A DNA stretch of 12,161 nt, taken from contig JAXDLH010000239.1 in NCBI GenBank assembly GCA_034666705.1, positions 1 to 12,161 on the forward strand. Direction: 5' to 3'. Source of the stretch: JAXDLH01 sp034666705 (GTDB lineage Bacteria > Chloroflexota > UBA6077 > SHYK01). Shown here piece after piece: positions 1-7,575 of the stretch; position 1 is the first letter of the stretch; each line of letters starts with the position of its first letter. The notes beneath the pieces were generated by a model. It saw only the letters and a list, made by a program, of their open reading frames with translations. It did not search any database and was not told the DNA's origin. Both the position numbers and the translations under genes were made by a program.

Positions 1-1051
1 CCGGATCGGCGTTGAACGACTGGTGGGTGGCCAGGTTCGGGATCGCTACCACGTCCTGGGTGTCCCAATCCCACCGCACGCCGTCGATCTCGTCGTAGCC
101 GCTGCCCTCGATGATGAAGTGCGCCTCATCGCCCAGGTGCCGGTGCTTGCCTGAGCGGCCGCCGGGCGGCAGCTCCATGAGGTAGGACTCGAAGAGCTTC
201 ATGCCCACCTGCAGCTCGGGCTGCGCCGGGTGGAGGAACCACAGCGTCTTGCCGTTGCGGGTGTACTCCCACGTCCGCGTCCGCTGCTGGATGACCTGGG
301 GCACGTTCTGCCGCCAGTAGCACTCTTCCTGGAACTGCCGGACGAAGTACTCGTAACTGTCGTTGGCTTCGTGGCTGGGCGTCGGCGGCTGGTCAAACGT
401 GCGCGCCGCCAACGCTTCCCTTTCCTCGGGGCGATTGCGGAAGACGAACTCGACGTCGCCGCGCCGGTACCCGACGAGGTCGCCGTTGGCGTCGTAGAGC
501 GCCTTCCCGTCTTCCGGCATCTCCCAGCTCTCGTGCATCTCCATCTGCTCGCCGCCCCCGCCGCCGACGACGAATGGCCCGTGGCCGGCCTGGCAGTAGA
601 CGAGGATCGCCGGTCCCTCGTCGCAGAAGTGCTGGTGCATGCAGTAGGGTGGCACGATCATCAGGTCGCCGGCTTCCCAGTCGTGCCGCCGGCCATCGTG
701 AACCTCATGGCCCTTGCCCTCGTGGATATAGAACGGCACCTCCGCGATGTGGCGGTGATTTGCGTTCTTATGTCCAGTCGGAATGATCTGCATCATCACG
801 CGCAAGGTGCCCATGAGCGCGTTCCACGGTTTGCGCTCAGCCGTGGGCAGGTCGTAGGTCGTGAAGACCTTGTGGTACGCCGAGCGCGACTGCTCCCACG
901 GGACTGAGTCGAACTTCACCACCCGCGGCCGCTCCGCGAGCAGCTTGATGCGCAGGGCGCGGTCGCGTCCTCGAATCTCGTCCCATTCGTGGTCTCTGAT
1001 GCGCGCCTCCTGTTCCGGGGTGCGCTCACGGACTCGCTGACGCGACTGCAT
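1..1051 (-). CDS. Bicupin (double cupin) metalloprotein, C-terminus missing at window edge
   Basis: An open frame of about 350 codons runs from ATG at 1051 off the left edge without a stop. Two cupin barrels are visible. The first (about residues 85-150) has the metal ligands H99, H101 and E104 in NHRHIAE, with a later His near 139-141. The second (about 285-349) has H302, H304 and E308 in KHRHLGDE, with His near 342. Two intact metal sites suggest a bicupin like the gentisate 1,2-dioxygenase or oxalate decarboxylase-type families. The sequence between the barrels (about 160-280) is rich in charged and aromatic residues. The substrate cannot be named from sequence. The start is supported by AAGGAG about 8 nt upstream and by a good promoter at 1096-1124. 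It is divergent from the AAA ATPase. I am sure of the fold and unsure of the reaction. Confidence 0.85.
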   Translation of the reverse strand, partial: MQSRQRVRERTPEQEARIRDHEWDEIRGRDRALRIKLLAERPRVVKFDSVPWEQSRSAYHKVFTTYDLPTAERKPWNALMGTLRVMMQIIPTGHKNANHRHIAEVPFYIHEGKGHEVHDGRRHDWEAGDLMIVPPYCMHQHFCDEGPAILVYCQAGHGPFVVGGGGGEQMEMHESWEMPEDGKALYDANGDLVGYRRGDVEFVFRNRPEEREALAARTFDQPPTPSHEANDSYEYFVRQFQEECYWRQNVPQVIQQRTRTWEYTRNGKTLWFLHPAQPELQVGMKLFESYLMELPPGGRSGKHRHLGDEAHFIIEGSGYDEIDGVRWDWDTQDVVAIPNLATHQSFNADP

Positions 1052-1095
1052 GGCGGGGTCTCCTTGGGATGATCTCGCACGCTGGCGACGCGCCC

Positions 1096-1124
1096 ACTCT
1101 ACGAGCAACATCCGGCGGTGTCAA
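1096..1124 (-). promoter_or_regulatory. Sigma70-type promoter for the bicupin gene
   Basis: On the minus strand there is a perfect TTGACA (1119-1124), a 17-nt spacer and TAGAGT (1096-1101). The predicted transcript start is near 1089, leaving a leader of about 38 nt that contains the AAGGAG ribosome site. The -35 is embedded in GCGATTGACA, the same 10 bases as in the amidohydrolase promoter at 5490-5518. Confidence 0.7.
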
Positions 1125-1176
1125 TCGCAACGCGTCGCCTTCATCGCGACTGGCGAGACGACCAAGGGCGTGCCCC

Positions 1177-1205
1177 TTGCAGTCCACCCGCTTCCGGTCA
1201 ACAAT
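1177..1205 (+). promoter_or_regulatory. Possible weak promoter for the AAA ATPase gene
   Basis: TTGCAG (1177-1182), a 17-nt spacer and AACAAT (1200-1205) lie 62 bp upstream of the GTG start at 1268. Each box matches the sigma70 consensus at only four positions, so this is the best candidate in the divergent intergenic region, not a firm call. Confidence 0.3.
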
Positions 1206-1267
1206 AGCGGAGCCGTCCCGGATGCTTCCCCGAGGGACTGGCTGCAGAATGTCTCGATGGAGTTCAG

Positions 1268-3568
1268 GTGACCGAGACGCACAACGCCGCGCACGCGCCC
1301 GATGCGGACCACGAGCACGACCATGGGCAGGGCCATACGCACGCGCACGAGATCGGGGCGCCGCTGACTGCGACCGTCGACCCACAGCCGAGCGACTACC
1401 GCGAGTCGACGATGTGCGCGGCTTACCTGACGCACGACGCAATGGCGGGCCTCGGCGTTGAGGTTGGCGACGTGGTGCGCGTCTCGACGAAGCGCGGTTG
1501 CAAGGCGCTGGCGCGAATCGTGGGCGAGCATCCGGGCCCCGGCCACCAGCATGGCGTGATTCGTTTCGACCGCTTCACCCGGCAGACCCTCAAGGCCTAC
1601 CCACACGAAGAGGTGACGATCGAGCGGGTCGAGTTGGATACCACTCCTGAGGTCACATTGATCCCAGCCGTAGACATCTCGATGCTCCACCTGCCGAACC
1701 TGGTGCCGGATATCAAGAAACTTCTGGCGCAGAGCGAGACGCCGGTGCGCGAGGGGATGCTGCTCTACGTGCATCTTCCCGAGATGGGCGCCGGCATCAC
1801 CTACGACGTGCACAGCGTGCATGGCCAGGAAGGGCTCGTCACCGACAAGACGGGCGTGTACATGATGTTCGAGCATGACCACGACCACGGGCCCGGTAGC
1901 CATCAGCACGCCGATGGCACCGGGGGCCACTCCGAAGCGGTCGTGGACACGACGTTCGAGGATGTCGGCGGCCTGAACGAGCAGATCCGCGGCATCCGCG
2001 AGTTCGTCGAGCTGCCACTGATCTTCCCCCAGGTCTACCGCCAACTCGGCATCAGCGCGCCGCGCGGCATCATCTTCTTCGGGGCGCCCGGCACAGGGAA
2101 GACGCTCCTCGCCCGCAGCGTGGCGAACGAGATCAACGCCGAGTTCTTCTACATCAACGGCCCCGAGGTGGTCGGCACGTTCAGCGGCCAGACCGAGGAG
2201 AACCTGCGGCGCATCTTCGGCGAGGCGGCGTTCAAAACGCCCTCGATCATCTTCGTCGACGAGCTCGATGCGATTGCGCCTGCCCGCCGCACCGCCAGCA
2301 CGCTCTCGGACTCGCGCGCGGTCACGCAGCTCCTCTCGCTGATGGACGGCCTGAAGCGCGCCGAGGGCGTAATGGTGATCGGCACGACGAACCGCATCGA
2401 GGCGATCGACCCGGCGCTGCGCCGCGCCGGCCGCTTCGATCGCGAGATCTACTTCCCCTCGCCGACGGCCAGCGCGCGCGAGGAGATCCTGCGCGTGCAG
2501 ACGCGCGAGATGCCGTTGACCGACGACGCGCTGGAGGCGCTGCCCGATATCTCCCGCCAGGCGTACGGTTACGTTGGCGCGGACCTGATGGAGCTAGCGC
2601 GCGAGGCAGGCCTGAGCGCCCTGCGCCGCGCCACCGGCCAGTTCATCGACCATCCATCCGTCGCTGCGGCGGCTCGCTCTGCCGACCTCGTCGTGACGGC
2701 CGAGGATTTCTTCAGCGCGCTGCGGCGCATGCGGCCAGCCTCGCTGCGTGAGTCGGTGCTCTCATACCCGACCGTCACGCTGGACGACGTCGGCGGCCTC
2801 GCCGACGCGAAGCGCCGCCTGCGCGAGCTGATCCAGCGGCCACTGCAGCACCCAGAGCTGTTCGGACGGCTCGGCCTCTCGACGAACCTGGGGGTGCTCC
2901 TCTACGGGCCTCCCGGCACCGGCAAGACGCTGCTGGCGCGCGCCGTCGCCCGCGAGACGGGCACGAACTTCATCGCCGTGCAGGGCCCGGAGCTGTTCAG
3001 CCAGTGGTTCGGCGAGAGCGAGGAGGCCGTGCGCGACCTCTTCAACCTCGCGCGCCGGGTGTCGCCATGCATCGTCTTCTTCGATCAGCTCGACGCGGTA
3101 GCACCGAGCCGCAGTGAGATGGAGAACGAGGGGACCCGCGCCCCGCAGCGCATCGTGAACCAACTCCTCACCGAGCTGGACGAGATGGACCGAGCCAGCC
3201 AGGTCATCGTGATCGGCGCGACGAACCGGTTGGATGCCGTGGATCCCGCAATCCTGCGGCCGGGGCGCTTCGGCGTGCACCTGCGGATCGATCTTCCCAC
3301 CGAGGCCGAGCGGGCAGAGATTCTGCGCGTGCACCTGCGGAACGCGGCGCTGGCAGCGGGCACGGAGCTCAGCGCCCTCGCCCAGACGCTCGCCGCGCAA
3401 ACGCCAGGCTTCTCAGGCGCAGACCTCACCTTCCTCTGCCAGGCCGCCAAGCTGCATGCCCTGGAGGAAGCCGGTTTCACCGGCGAGCCGCGCCTGACAC
3501 TCGCCGACTTCGAGGCCGCCCTCCCAACCCTCAGCATCGCCGCAGCCGCAGCACACGCTGGGACCTGA
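1268..3568 (+). CDS. Cdc48/p97/VAT-like double AAA+ ATPase with His-rich segments
   Basis: This 766-residue protein has the Cdc48/VAT plan: an N-domain resembling the double-psi barrel plus second subdomain (about residues 40-200), then two AAA modules. Family members are hexameric unfoldases that pull proteins out of complexes or feed them to a proteasome. D1 has Walker A GAPGTGKT (272-279), Walker B with D331-E332, sensor N375 and arginine fingers near R386/R389. D2 has Walker A GPPGTGKT (547-554), pore aromatics W580-F581, sensor N653 and arginine fingers R664/R667. The D2 Walker B reads FFDQLDA: the catalytic Glu is Gln607 (codon CAG at 3086-3088), predicting slow or absent hydrolysis in that ring. 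Two His-rich stretches (about 15-28 and 203-221) flank the N-domain. The D1 pore loop (GTFSGQTE) departs from the usual GESE form. The GTG start has GGAG 5 nt upstream. No proteasome gene is in view. Confidence 0.93.
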   Translation: MTETHNAAHAPDADHEHDHGQGHTHAHEIGAPLTATVDPQPSDYRESTMCAAYLTHDAMAGLGVEVGDVVRVSTKRGCKALARIVGEHPGPGHQHGVIRFDRFTRQTLKAYPHEEVTIERVELDTTPEVTLIPAVDISMLHLPNLVPDIKKLLAQSETPVREGMLLYVHLPEMGAGITYDVHSVHGQEGLVTDKTGVYMMFEHDHDHGPGSHQHADGTGGHSEAVVDTTFEDVGGLNEQIRGIREFVELPLIFPQVYRQLGISAPRGIIFFGAPGTGKTLLARSVANEINAEFFYINGPEVVGTFSGQTEENLRRIFGEAAFKTPSIIFVDELDAIAPARRTASTLSDSRAVTQLLSLMDGLKRAEGVMVIGTTNRIEAIDPALRRAGRFDREIYFPSPTASAREEILRVQTREMPLTDDALEALPDISRQAYGYVGADLMELAREAGLSALRRATGQFIDHPSVAAAARSADLVVTAEDFFSALRRMRPASLRESVLSYPTVTLDDVGGLADAKRRLRELIQRPLQHPELFGRLGLSTNLGVLLYGPPGTGKTLLARAVARETGTNFIAVQGPELFSQWFGESEEAVRDLFNLARRVSPCIVFFDQLDAVAPSRSEMENEGTRAPQRIVNQLLTELDEMDRASQVIVIGATNRLDAVDPAILRPGRFGVHLRIDLPTEAERAEILRVHLRNAALAAGTELSALAQTLAAQTPGFSGADLTFLCQAAKLHALEEAGFTGEPRLTLADFEAALPTLSIAAAAAHAGT

Positions 3569-3588
3569 GCAAGCTCCGTTAGGCCAGC

Positions 3589-3629
3589 AGCCGACCGTGG
3601 TGAGAGGCTATCTCTGACCACGGTCGGCT
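3589..3629. terminator. Bidirectional hairpin between convergent genes
   Basis: Perfect 13-bp arms at 3589-3601 and 3617-3629 continue, after one G-G mismatch, into four more pairs (AGAG/CTCT) around a 5-nt GCTAT loop. It fills the 64-bp gap between the stop of the AAA ATPase and the stop of the convergent Uma2 gene. Neither side has a U-tract, so it may act as an RNA 3' end stabiliser or an atypical terminator. Confidence 0.65.
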
Positions 3630-3632
3630 AAG

Positions 3633-4256
3633 TCACACGATGTCCAGCTCTGCAATCACTCCGGCAAGGTTTTCGGCCAGGAGCATTGGGACGTTTAGTC
3701 GCAACCCTGGAAAGGTCCTGCTCTCGATAGCACCGCGCTCGTCGGGCTCGACTCGCACATACGTGCCGCCGCTGAGTCGAAACCAATCGACTATTCCATC
3801 GCGAACGCGCCAGACGACATACTCCAGAACACCGTTGCGTTGGTACGCTTCTCGCTTTTCGTGCAAGTCATATGATGCGGAGCTGGCTGCGATCTCGATG
3901 ACGAGCTGGGGTGCCCCCTCGATATATCCGTCAGTCGAGACGTGCGGACCCCCCGGTCCTTCACGCCACATGCAGGCGTCTGGCTGCACTTCAGTCTCAG
4001 CATCGAGGAACACGGTCAGGTTATCGCCGACGTGCAGGTCTGAGTGACGTACCCGGTACGCAATGAGCCAGCCGATGAGGGCGGCGTGAGGCTCACCATA
4101 AATGACCGAAACCGGGGACGCCACGTAGGCTATTCCTTTTACGAGCTCCGCTTTCTTGATGTCGGGCCGTGCACAATAGGTGTGGTGGAACTCTGCGCGG
4201 GAGAGATGATCACCGGATTCGAGCACCGGTTTGGCGATTGTGGCCACGGGCGTCAC
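3633..4256 (-). CDS. Uma2-family (DUF820) putative PD-(D/E)XK endonuclease
   Basis: This 207-residue protein, about the usual length for the family, has the Uma2 signature: a QPDACM segment with D93, then LVIEIAASS with E121, then K134 in YDLHEKREAYQ. Together these give the D...E-x(n)-K set of a restriction-type nuclease fold. Uma2 proteins are often numerous in Cyanobacteria and Chloroflexota, and their biological role is poorly known. Nuclease activity is inferred from fold only. The gene is 42 bp downstream of the amidohydrolase on the same strand and could be cotranscribed. The GTG at 4256 has GGAG only 2 nt upstream. The in-frame GTG at 4247 (residue 4) has an 11-nt spacing, so the exact start is uncertain by a few codons. 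Confidence 0.85.
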   Translation of the reverse strand: MTPVATIAKPVLESGDHLSRAEFHHTYCARPDIKKAELVKGIAYVASPVSVIYGEPHAALIGWLIAYRVRHSDLHVGDNLTVFLDAETEVQPDACMWREGPGGPHVSTDGYIEGAPQLVIEIAASSASYDLHEKREAYQRNGVLEYVVWRVRDGIVDWFRLSGGTYVRVEPDERGAIESRTFPGLRLNVPMLLAENLAGVIAELDIV

Positions 4257-4298
4257 GTCTCCGCAAATTCTTATCGTCCTCAGTGTACCGTGCTGCGG

Positions 4299-5441
4299 TT
4301 ACAGCCCCATTTCGGGCTTGATGAATGTGTACTCCCCGCGGTGCTTGACCCAGCCTCGCTCCCAGACGCCGGTGTCGTCCGGAATCTCTGGCCTGGGCAG
4401 GCGGGGCATCGGCGTGGGGATCGGCATCCCGTAGACCTTGGCCACCGTGCCACCGACGATCTTCGCCCGGCTCTCGGGGCTGACGTTGCCGAGCGTGAGC
4501 TCGATCACGTCGTCCGAGAACGGCCAGACGCCGCCCGGGTGCGGGTAGTCGTTCGACCACATGAAGTTGTTCGCGCCCCACTGCTGGAGCAAGAAGCCGC
4601 CGACGCCGTCCTGCGTGAAGGTCGCATAGATCTGGCGATTGAAGTAGTCGCTGGGCTTGAGCGGAGTGAGCGGCTCCGACCGGCGGGCAAACTTGCGGTC
4701 GAGATCCTCGAGCCAGAAGGGGATCCAACCAACCTCATACTCGGCGATCACCATCTTCAGGCGCGGATGCCGCTCGAAGACGCCCGAGAGGATGAGCTCC
4801 GAGAGCGCCTGCATCGCCACCATCTTGTGCCCGTACGACTGACGAGCCACGGTGGCCATGCGGTCCTCGTGGCTGCGGTCCGTGTAGAAGCCGAAGCCAG
4901 TGTTGATGTGCATGCTGATCGGCATGTCGAGCTCTTCAGCCGCCGACCAGAAGCGCTCGTAATGATCCGTCGTGAAACCGAGCCCGGGCGGCGGGATGAT
5001 CCAGATCGTCGCGCCGCGCAGCCCCGCCTGCTTGGCCCGCGCGAGCTCCGCGGTCGCGTAGTCCATGTTCCAGAGGCCAATGTGTGCCTGGCCCCAGAGC
5101 CGCTCGCTCGCTTCAGAGCAGAACTCGATCATGAAGTCGTTGTAGACGCGGTCGCAGGCCTGCGCCAGCTCCGGATCTTCGCCGCACTGCACGTAGATGT
5201 CTTTCGCAAGGGTTGGAAAGAGCACCTCGGCCGCGATGCCATCGGCCGCCATGTCTTTCAGTCGTTGCACGGGGTCCCAGCCGCCCGAGACGGCGTGGTT
5301 GCCACGCCCGAGCTGGATGCGCGGGAAGCGCGGCCCACGATCGCGATACTTCGCGGGCAGGTTCCTTTCCCACAGGTCGGGCTTCTCGGCCACGTGCGAA
5401 TCGGCAGAGACGCGGATCTCGGCGCCGGCGGCTTCAGTCAA
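4299..5441 (-). CDS. Amidohydrolase-2 family (ACMSD-like) metal-dependent hydrolase or decarboxylase
   Basis: This 380-residue TIM-barrel protein belongs to the amidohydrolase_2 group that includes aminocarboxymuconate-semialdehyde decarboxylase. Visible metal or catalytic residues are D14 and H16 in ADSHV near the N-terminus, H178 in ISMHIN, and D298 in WSNDYPHPGG. At the place where ACMSD has its next His, this protein has E234 in IAEYEVGW, a form common in the large environmental subfamily of these enzymes. The substrate is unknown; aromatic or ring-cleavage catabolism is plausible. The start is TTG at 5441: a GGGAG box lies 8 nt upstream, no ATG or GTG occurs in frame back to the upstream stop, and the nearby ATG at 5446 is out of frame and stops after two codons. 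A strong promoter precedes it at 5490-5518. Confidence 0.88.
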   Translation of the reverse strand: MTEAAGAEIRVSADSHVAEKPDLWERNLPAKYRDRGPRFPRIQLGRGNHAVSGGWDPVQRLKDMAADGIAAEVLFPTLAKDIYVQCGEDPELAQACDRVYNDFMIEFCSEASERLWGQAHIGLWNMDYATAELARAKQAGLRGATIWIIPPPGLGFTTDHYERFWSAAEELDMPISMHINTGFGFYTDRSHEDRMATVARQSYGHKMVAMQALSELILSGVFERHPRLKMVIAEYEVGWIPFWLEDLDRKFARRSEPLTPLKPSDYFNRQIYATFTQDGVGGFLLQQWGANNFMWSNDYPHPGGVWPFSDDVIELTLGNVSPESRAKIVGGTVAKVYGMPIPTPMPRLPRPEIPDDTGVWERGWVKHRGEYTFIKPEMGL

Positions 5442-5489
5442 AGCATTTACTCCCTCGTCCCGATCAGCGGGCGTTGTGTTTCCACGCCG

Positions 5490-5518
5490 AATCTAATGCG
5501 CCGGGCCGCGCATGTCAA
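5490..5518 (-). promoter_or_regulatory. Sigma70-type promoter for the amidohydrolase
   Basis: On the minus strand, TTGACA (5513-5518), a 17-nt spacer and TAGATT (5490-5495) lie 48 bp upstream of the TTG start. The -35 context GCGATTGACA matches that of the bicupin promoter at 1096-1124. Confidence 0.7.
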
Positions 5519-5594
5519 TCGCGATTCCTGGTCAGAACCTAAAAGCAGTGCTGTTGGGTGGGATTCGATGTAATCGTCCTCATCCGCGGAGTAT

Positions 5595-5640
5595 GCGGAC
5601 AAAGTCGCTGAGCAATTAAGGCGGACATAATCGCCGAGCA
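5595..5640. repeat. Two imperfect 20-bp direct repeats resembling IS21-family ends
   Basis: GCGGACAAAGTCGCTGAGCA (5595-5614) and GCGGACATAATCGCCGAGCA (5621-5640) match at 17 of 20 positions, with starts 26 bp apart. Read on the other strand they give the TTTGTCCGC/ATTATGTCCGC pattern I associate with the multiple terminal repeats of IS21-family elements. No transposase gene is present, so this would be a solo end or a relic. They sit between the divergent amidohydrolase and substrate-binding protein promoters, so a pair of regulator operator sites is the alternative. The rest of 5519-5663 shows nothing I recognise. Confidence 0.45.
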
Positions 5641-5663
5641 GCCACAACGGCGCCGAACGGGTC

Positions 5664-5692
5664 TTGACGACAGGACCTGCTACTGATATAGA
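5664..5692 (+). promoter_or_regulatory. Sigma70-type promoter for the substrate-binding protein
   Basis: TTGACG (5664-5669), a 17-nt spacer and TATAGA (5687-5692) lie 84 bp upstream of the ATG at 5777. A second, weaker candidate is TTGACT at 5711-5716 with TGCAAT at 5735-5740 (18-nt spacer). Confidence 0.65.
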
Positions 5693-5776
5693 CAGTGCGC
5701 ACGAGCAGCCTTGACTCAACAGATATCTGGCGACTGCAATTACCGTCCCTCGCGGCTCTCAGCATAGGAGGTAAGG

Positions 5777-7540
5777 ATGACCAGGTTTACCGGCGGCCGG
5801 CTGTCGCGTCGCCGCTTTATCAGGACGTCAGCCGCCGCAGCCGCCGGGCTCGCGGCGTATGGGTGCAGCGCCCCGGCGAGTACGCCTCCATCGCAGGGCA
5901 ACGCGCCCGCCTCGGCGCCAGTGTCCCCAGATCGTTCGGCCGCGGCTACGGTGCACATGGCAGCCTTCGGTGCGCCGTTCACCATGACGAACACGGCGAA
6001 CATCAGTGGCGACGTCGGCGGCGACCTGCAGCCGGTGGTCCACTCCTCGCTCAGCATCATCGACCACGACTCGCGGGTTCAGCCGATGCTCGCCGAGCGC
6101 TTGCCGTCTGTCGACGACGGCACGTGGGTCATCAACCCGGACGGAAGCATGCGCTTGACGTGGCAGCTCCGCCGCAACGCCAAGTGGCACGACGGCCGTC
6201 CATTCACGGCGAAAGACGTGCTGTTTAGCTGGGAGTTCGCTGAGGACCGGGCGATCCCCATCAACCGGACCGCGGTGCAGGATGGCGTGCGCTCAATCGA
6301 CACACCGGATGACTACACCGTCGTCATGCATTGGAAGGGCAGCAACAACCTGGCCCACGTGGTGACGCGAACCGATCTGCAGATCTACCCCGACCATATC
6401 GTCCGCCCACTATGGGAAGCAGGCAACGTCGATGCGATGCTCGCGCACCCATACTTCCACGAAGAGTTTGTTGGTCTCGGGCCGTATCGCATCGACCGCT
6501 GGGGCTCCGATGGCACGATCACGTTCAAGCGATTCGAGGATTTCTTCCTCGGTACGCCAAAAATCGGCACGATCGTGCATCACACGGTCGCGAGTGGCCA
6601 GGGTGTGCTGACTGCACTGCTCGCGGGCACGATCCACCGCACGTCGCGCAACGGCCTGAGCTTCGAGGACGGCCTGATCGCGAAGGATCAGTGGGAGGCG
6701 AAGGGCGAGGGCACCGTCTACTTCGTGCCGGTGGGTTGTCGGCGGCTGCTGCTGCCACCGGACAGCCAGCCGCTCTTCAGCGACGTGCGCGTGCGCCGCG
6801 CGCTTCTCATGGCGATCGACCGCGAGCAGCTCATCAATACACTCGTCTCGGGTCAAGCGCAGGTGGCCAACATCCCGATCTCACCGAATGAGCCGGGCTT
6901 CGCGGTCGCGGATGCCGCAGCCACGAAGTACGCGTTCGACCCCCGCGGCGCCATTGCCCTTATGGAGCAAGCTGGCTGGCGGCGCGGCACGGATGGAGTG
7001 CTCGCGAATGCGGCCGGCGAGCGGTTCGAGCTTCCCTTCCGCGTGCCGGCCGGGGACGGCGAGCAGGTCCAACTGCAGAGCGCTGTGGCCGGCTTCTGGA
7101 GCGAGATCGGCGTGCGCGTCCGCGTGGACAACGCCGCGGATGCGCAGTTGCGCGACCGCCAAGAGCGGGAGACGTTCCCCGGAGTCGGGATGGTGGATTC
7201 CGGCCCGACGGTCGCCACCCTTTCCCGGCGCTGGCACTCCAAGCAGGTCCCCAATGCGGCGAATCGGTACGTCGGGGACAACGTCGCCCACTGGAACAAC
7301 CCGCAAGCCGATAGCATCCTGGAGCAGTTGGACAACACGTTTCGCCCGGTGGACAGCGAGCGGCTGCTCGTGGACTTCGCGAAGCTCTACAGCGAGGAGA
7401 TGCCGGCGCTCACGCTCTACTACACGCCGGAGGCCACCGCCGCGCATAAGTTCCTGCAAGGGGCCCGGCCGCGGCCATCTGGCAGCGGGCAGAACACGTG
7501 GAACTGGAGCTGTTACATGTGGGAGTGGACCGGGCCGTGA
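5777..7540 (+). CDS. ABC transporter substrate-binding lipoprotein, family 5 (peptide/nickel/opine type), Tat-exported
   Basis: This 587-residue protein begins with a twin-arginine signal (S10-RRRFIR), an Ala-rich hydrophobic stretch and a lipobox-like AAYGC ending at C30, followed by a Ser/Pro/Ala linker. It is therefore probably exported folded and lipid-anchored outside the cytoplasmic membrane. The mature part is an SBP_bac_5 (OppA/DppA-like) domain. The family signature is at about residues 128-154 (LRRNAKWHDGRPFTAKDVLF), with the typical GLGPYRIDRW near 233-242 and a SDVRVRRALLMAIDRE helix further on. Ligands for this family include oligopeptides, nickel, heme and opines, and cannot be told apart here. 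The start is clear: AGGAGGT lies 5 nt before the ATG. No permease or ATPase gene adjoins it, and the next gene is convergent 35 bp away. Confidence 0.92.
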   Translation: MTRFTGGRLSRRRFIRTSAAAAAGLAAYGCSAPASTPPSQGNAPASAPVSPDRSAAATVHMAAFGAPFTMTNTANISGDVGGDLQPVVHSSLSIIDHDSRVQPMLAERLPSVDDGTWVINPDGSMRLTWQLRRNAKWHDGRPFTAKDVLFSWEFAEDRAIPINRTAVQDGVRSIDTPDDYTVVMHWKGSNNLAHVVTRTDLQIYPDHIVRPLWEAGNVDAMLAHPYFHEEFVGLGPYRIDRWGSDGTITFKRFEDFFLGTPKIGTIVHHTVASGQGVLTALLAGTIHRTSRNGLSFEDGLIAKDQWEAKGEGTVYFVPVGCRRLLLPPDSQPLFSDVRVRRALLMAIDREQLINTLVSGQAQVANIPISPNEPGFAVADAAATKYAFDPRGAIALMEQAGWRRGTDGVLANAAGERFELPFRVPAGDGEQVQLQSAVAGFWSEIGVRVRVDNAADAQLRDRQERETFPGVGMVDSGPTVATLSRRWHSKQVPNAANRYVGDNVAHWNNPQADSILEQLDNTFRPVDSERLLVDFAKLYSEEMPALTLYYTPEATAAHKFLQGARPRPSGSGQNTWNWSCYMWEWTGP

Positions 7541-7575
7541 CCGGCGCCTGAGGACTCATCTCGACCGGGGGCGCG

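Noticed and set aside
230..907. 225-codon plus-strand open frame
   Set aside because: It is the complement of the bicupin gene, which has two intact metal-binding motifs, a ribosome site and a promoter on the minus strand.
1121..2044. 307-codon minus-strand open frame
   Set aside because: It lies opposite the N-terminal part of the AAA ATPase and mirrors its His-rich coding. No domain is visible.
4044..5573. 509-codon plus-strand open frame
   Set aside because: It is antisense to the amidohydrolase and Uma2 genes, whose motifs are clear. The translation is Arg/Val/Asp-rich with no domain, as expected of a GC-rich shadow frame.
5447..5719. 90-codon minus-strand frame upstream of the amidohydrolase
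   Set aside because: It covers two promoters and the direct repeats, has no ribosome site and shows no domain.
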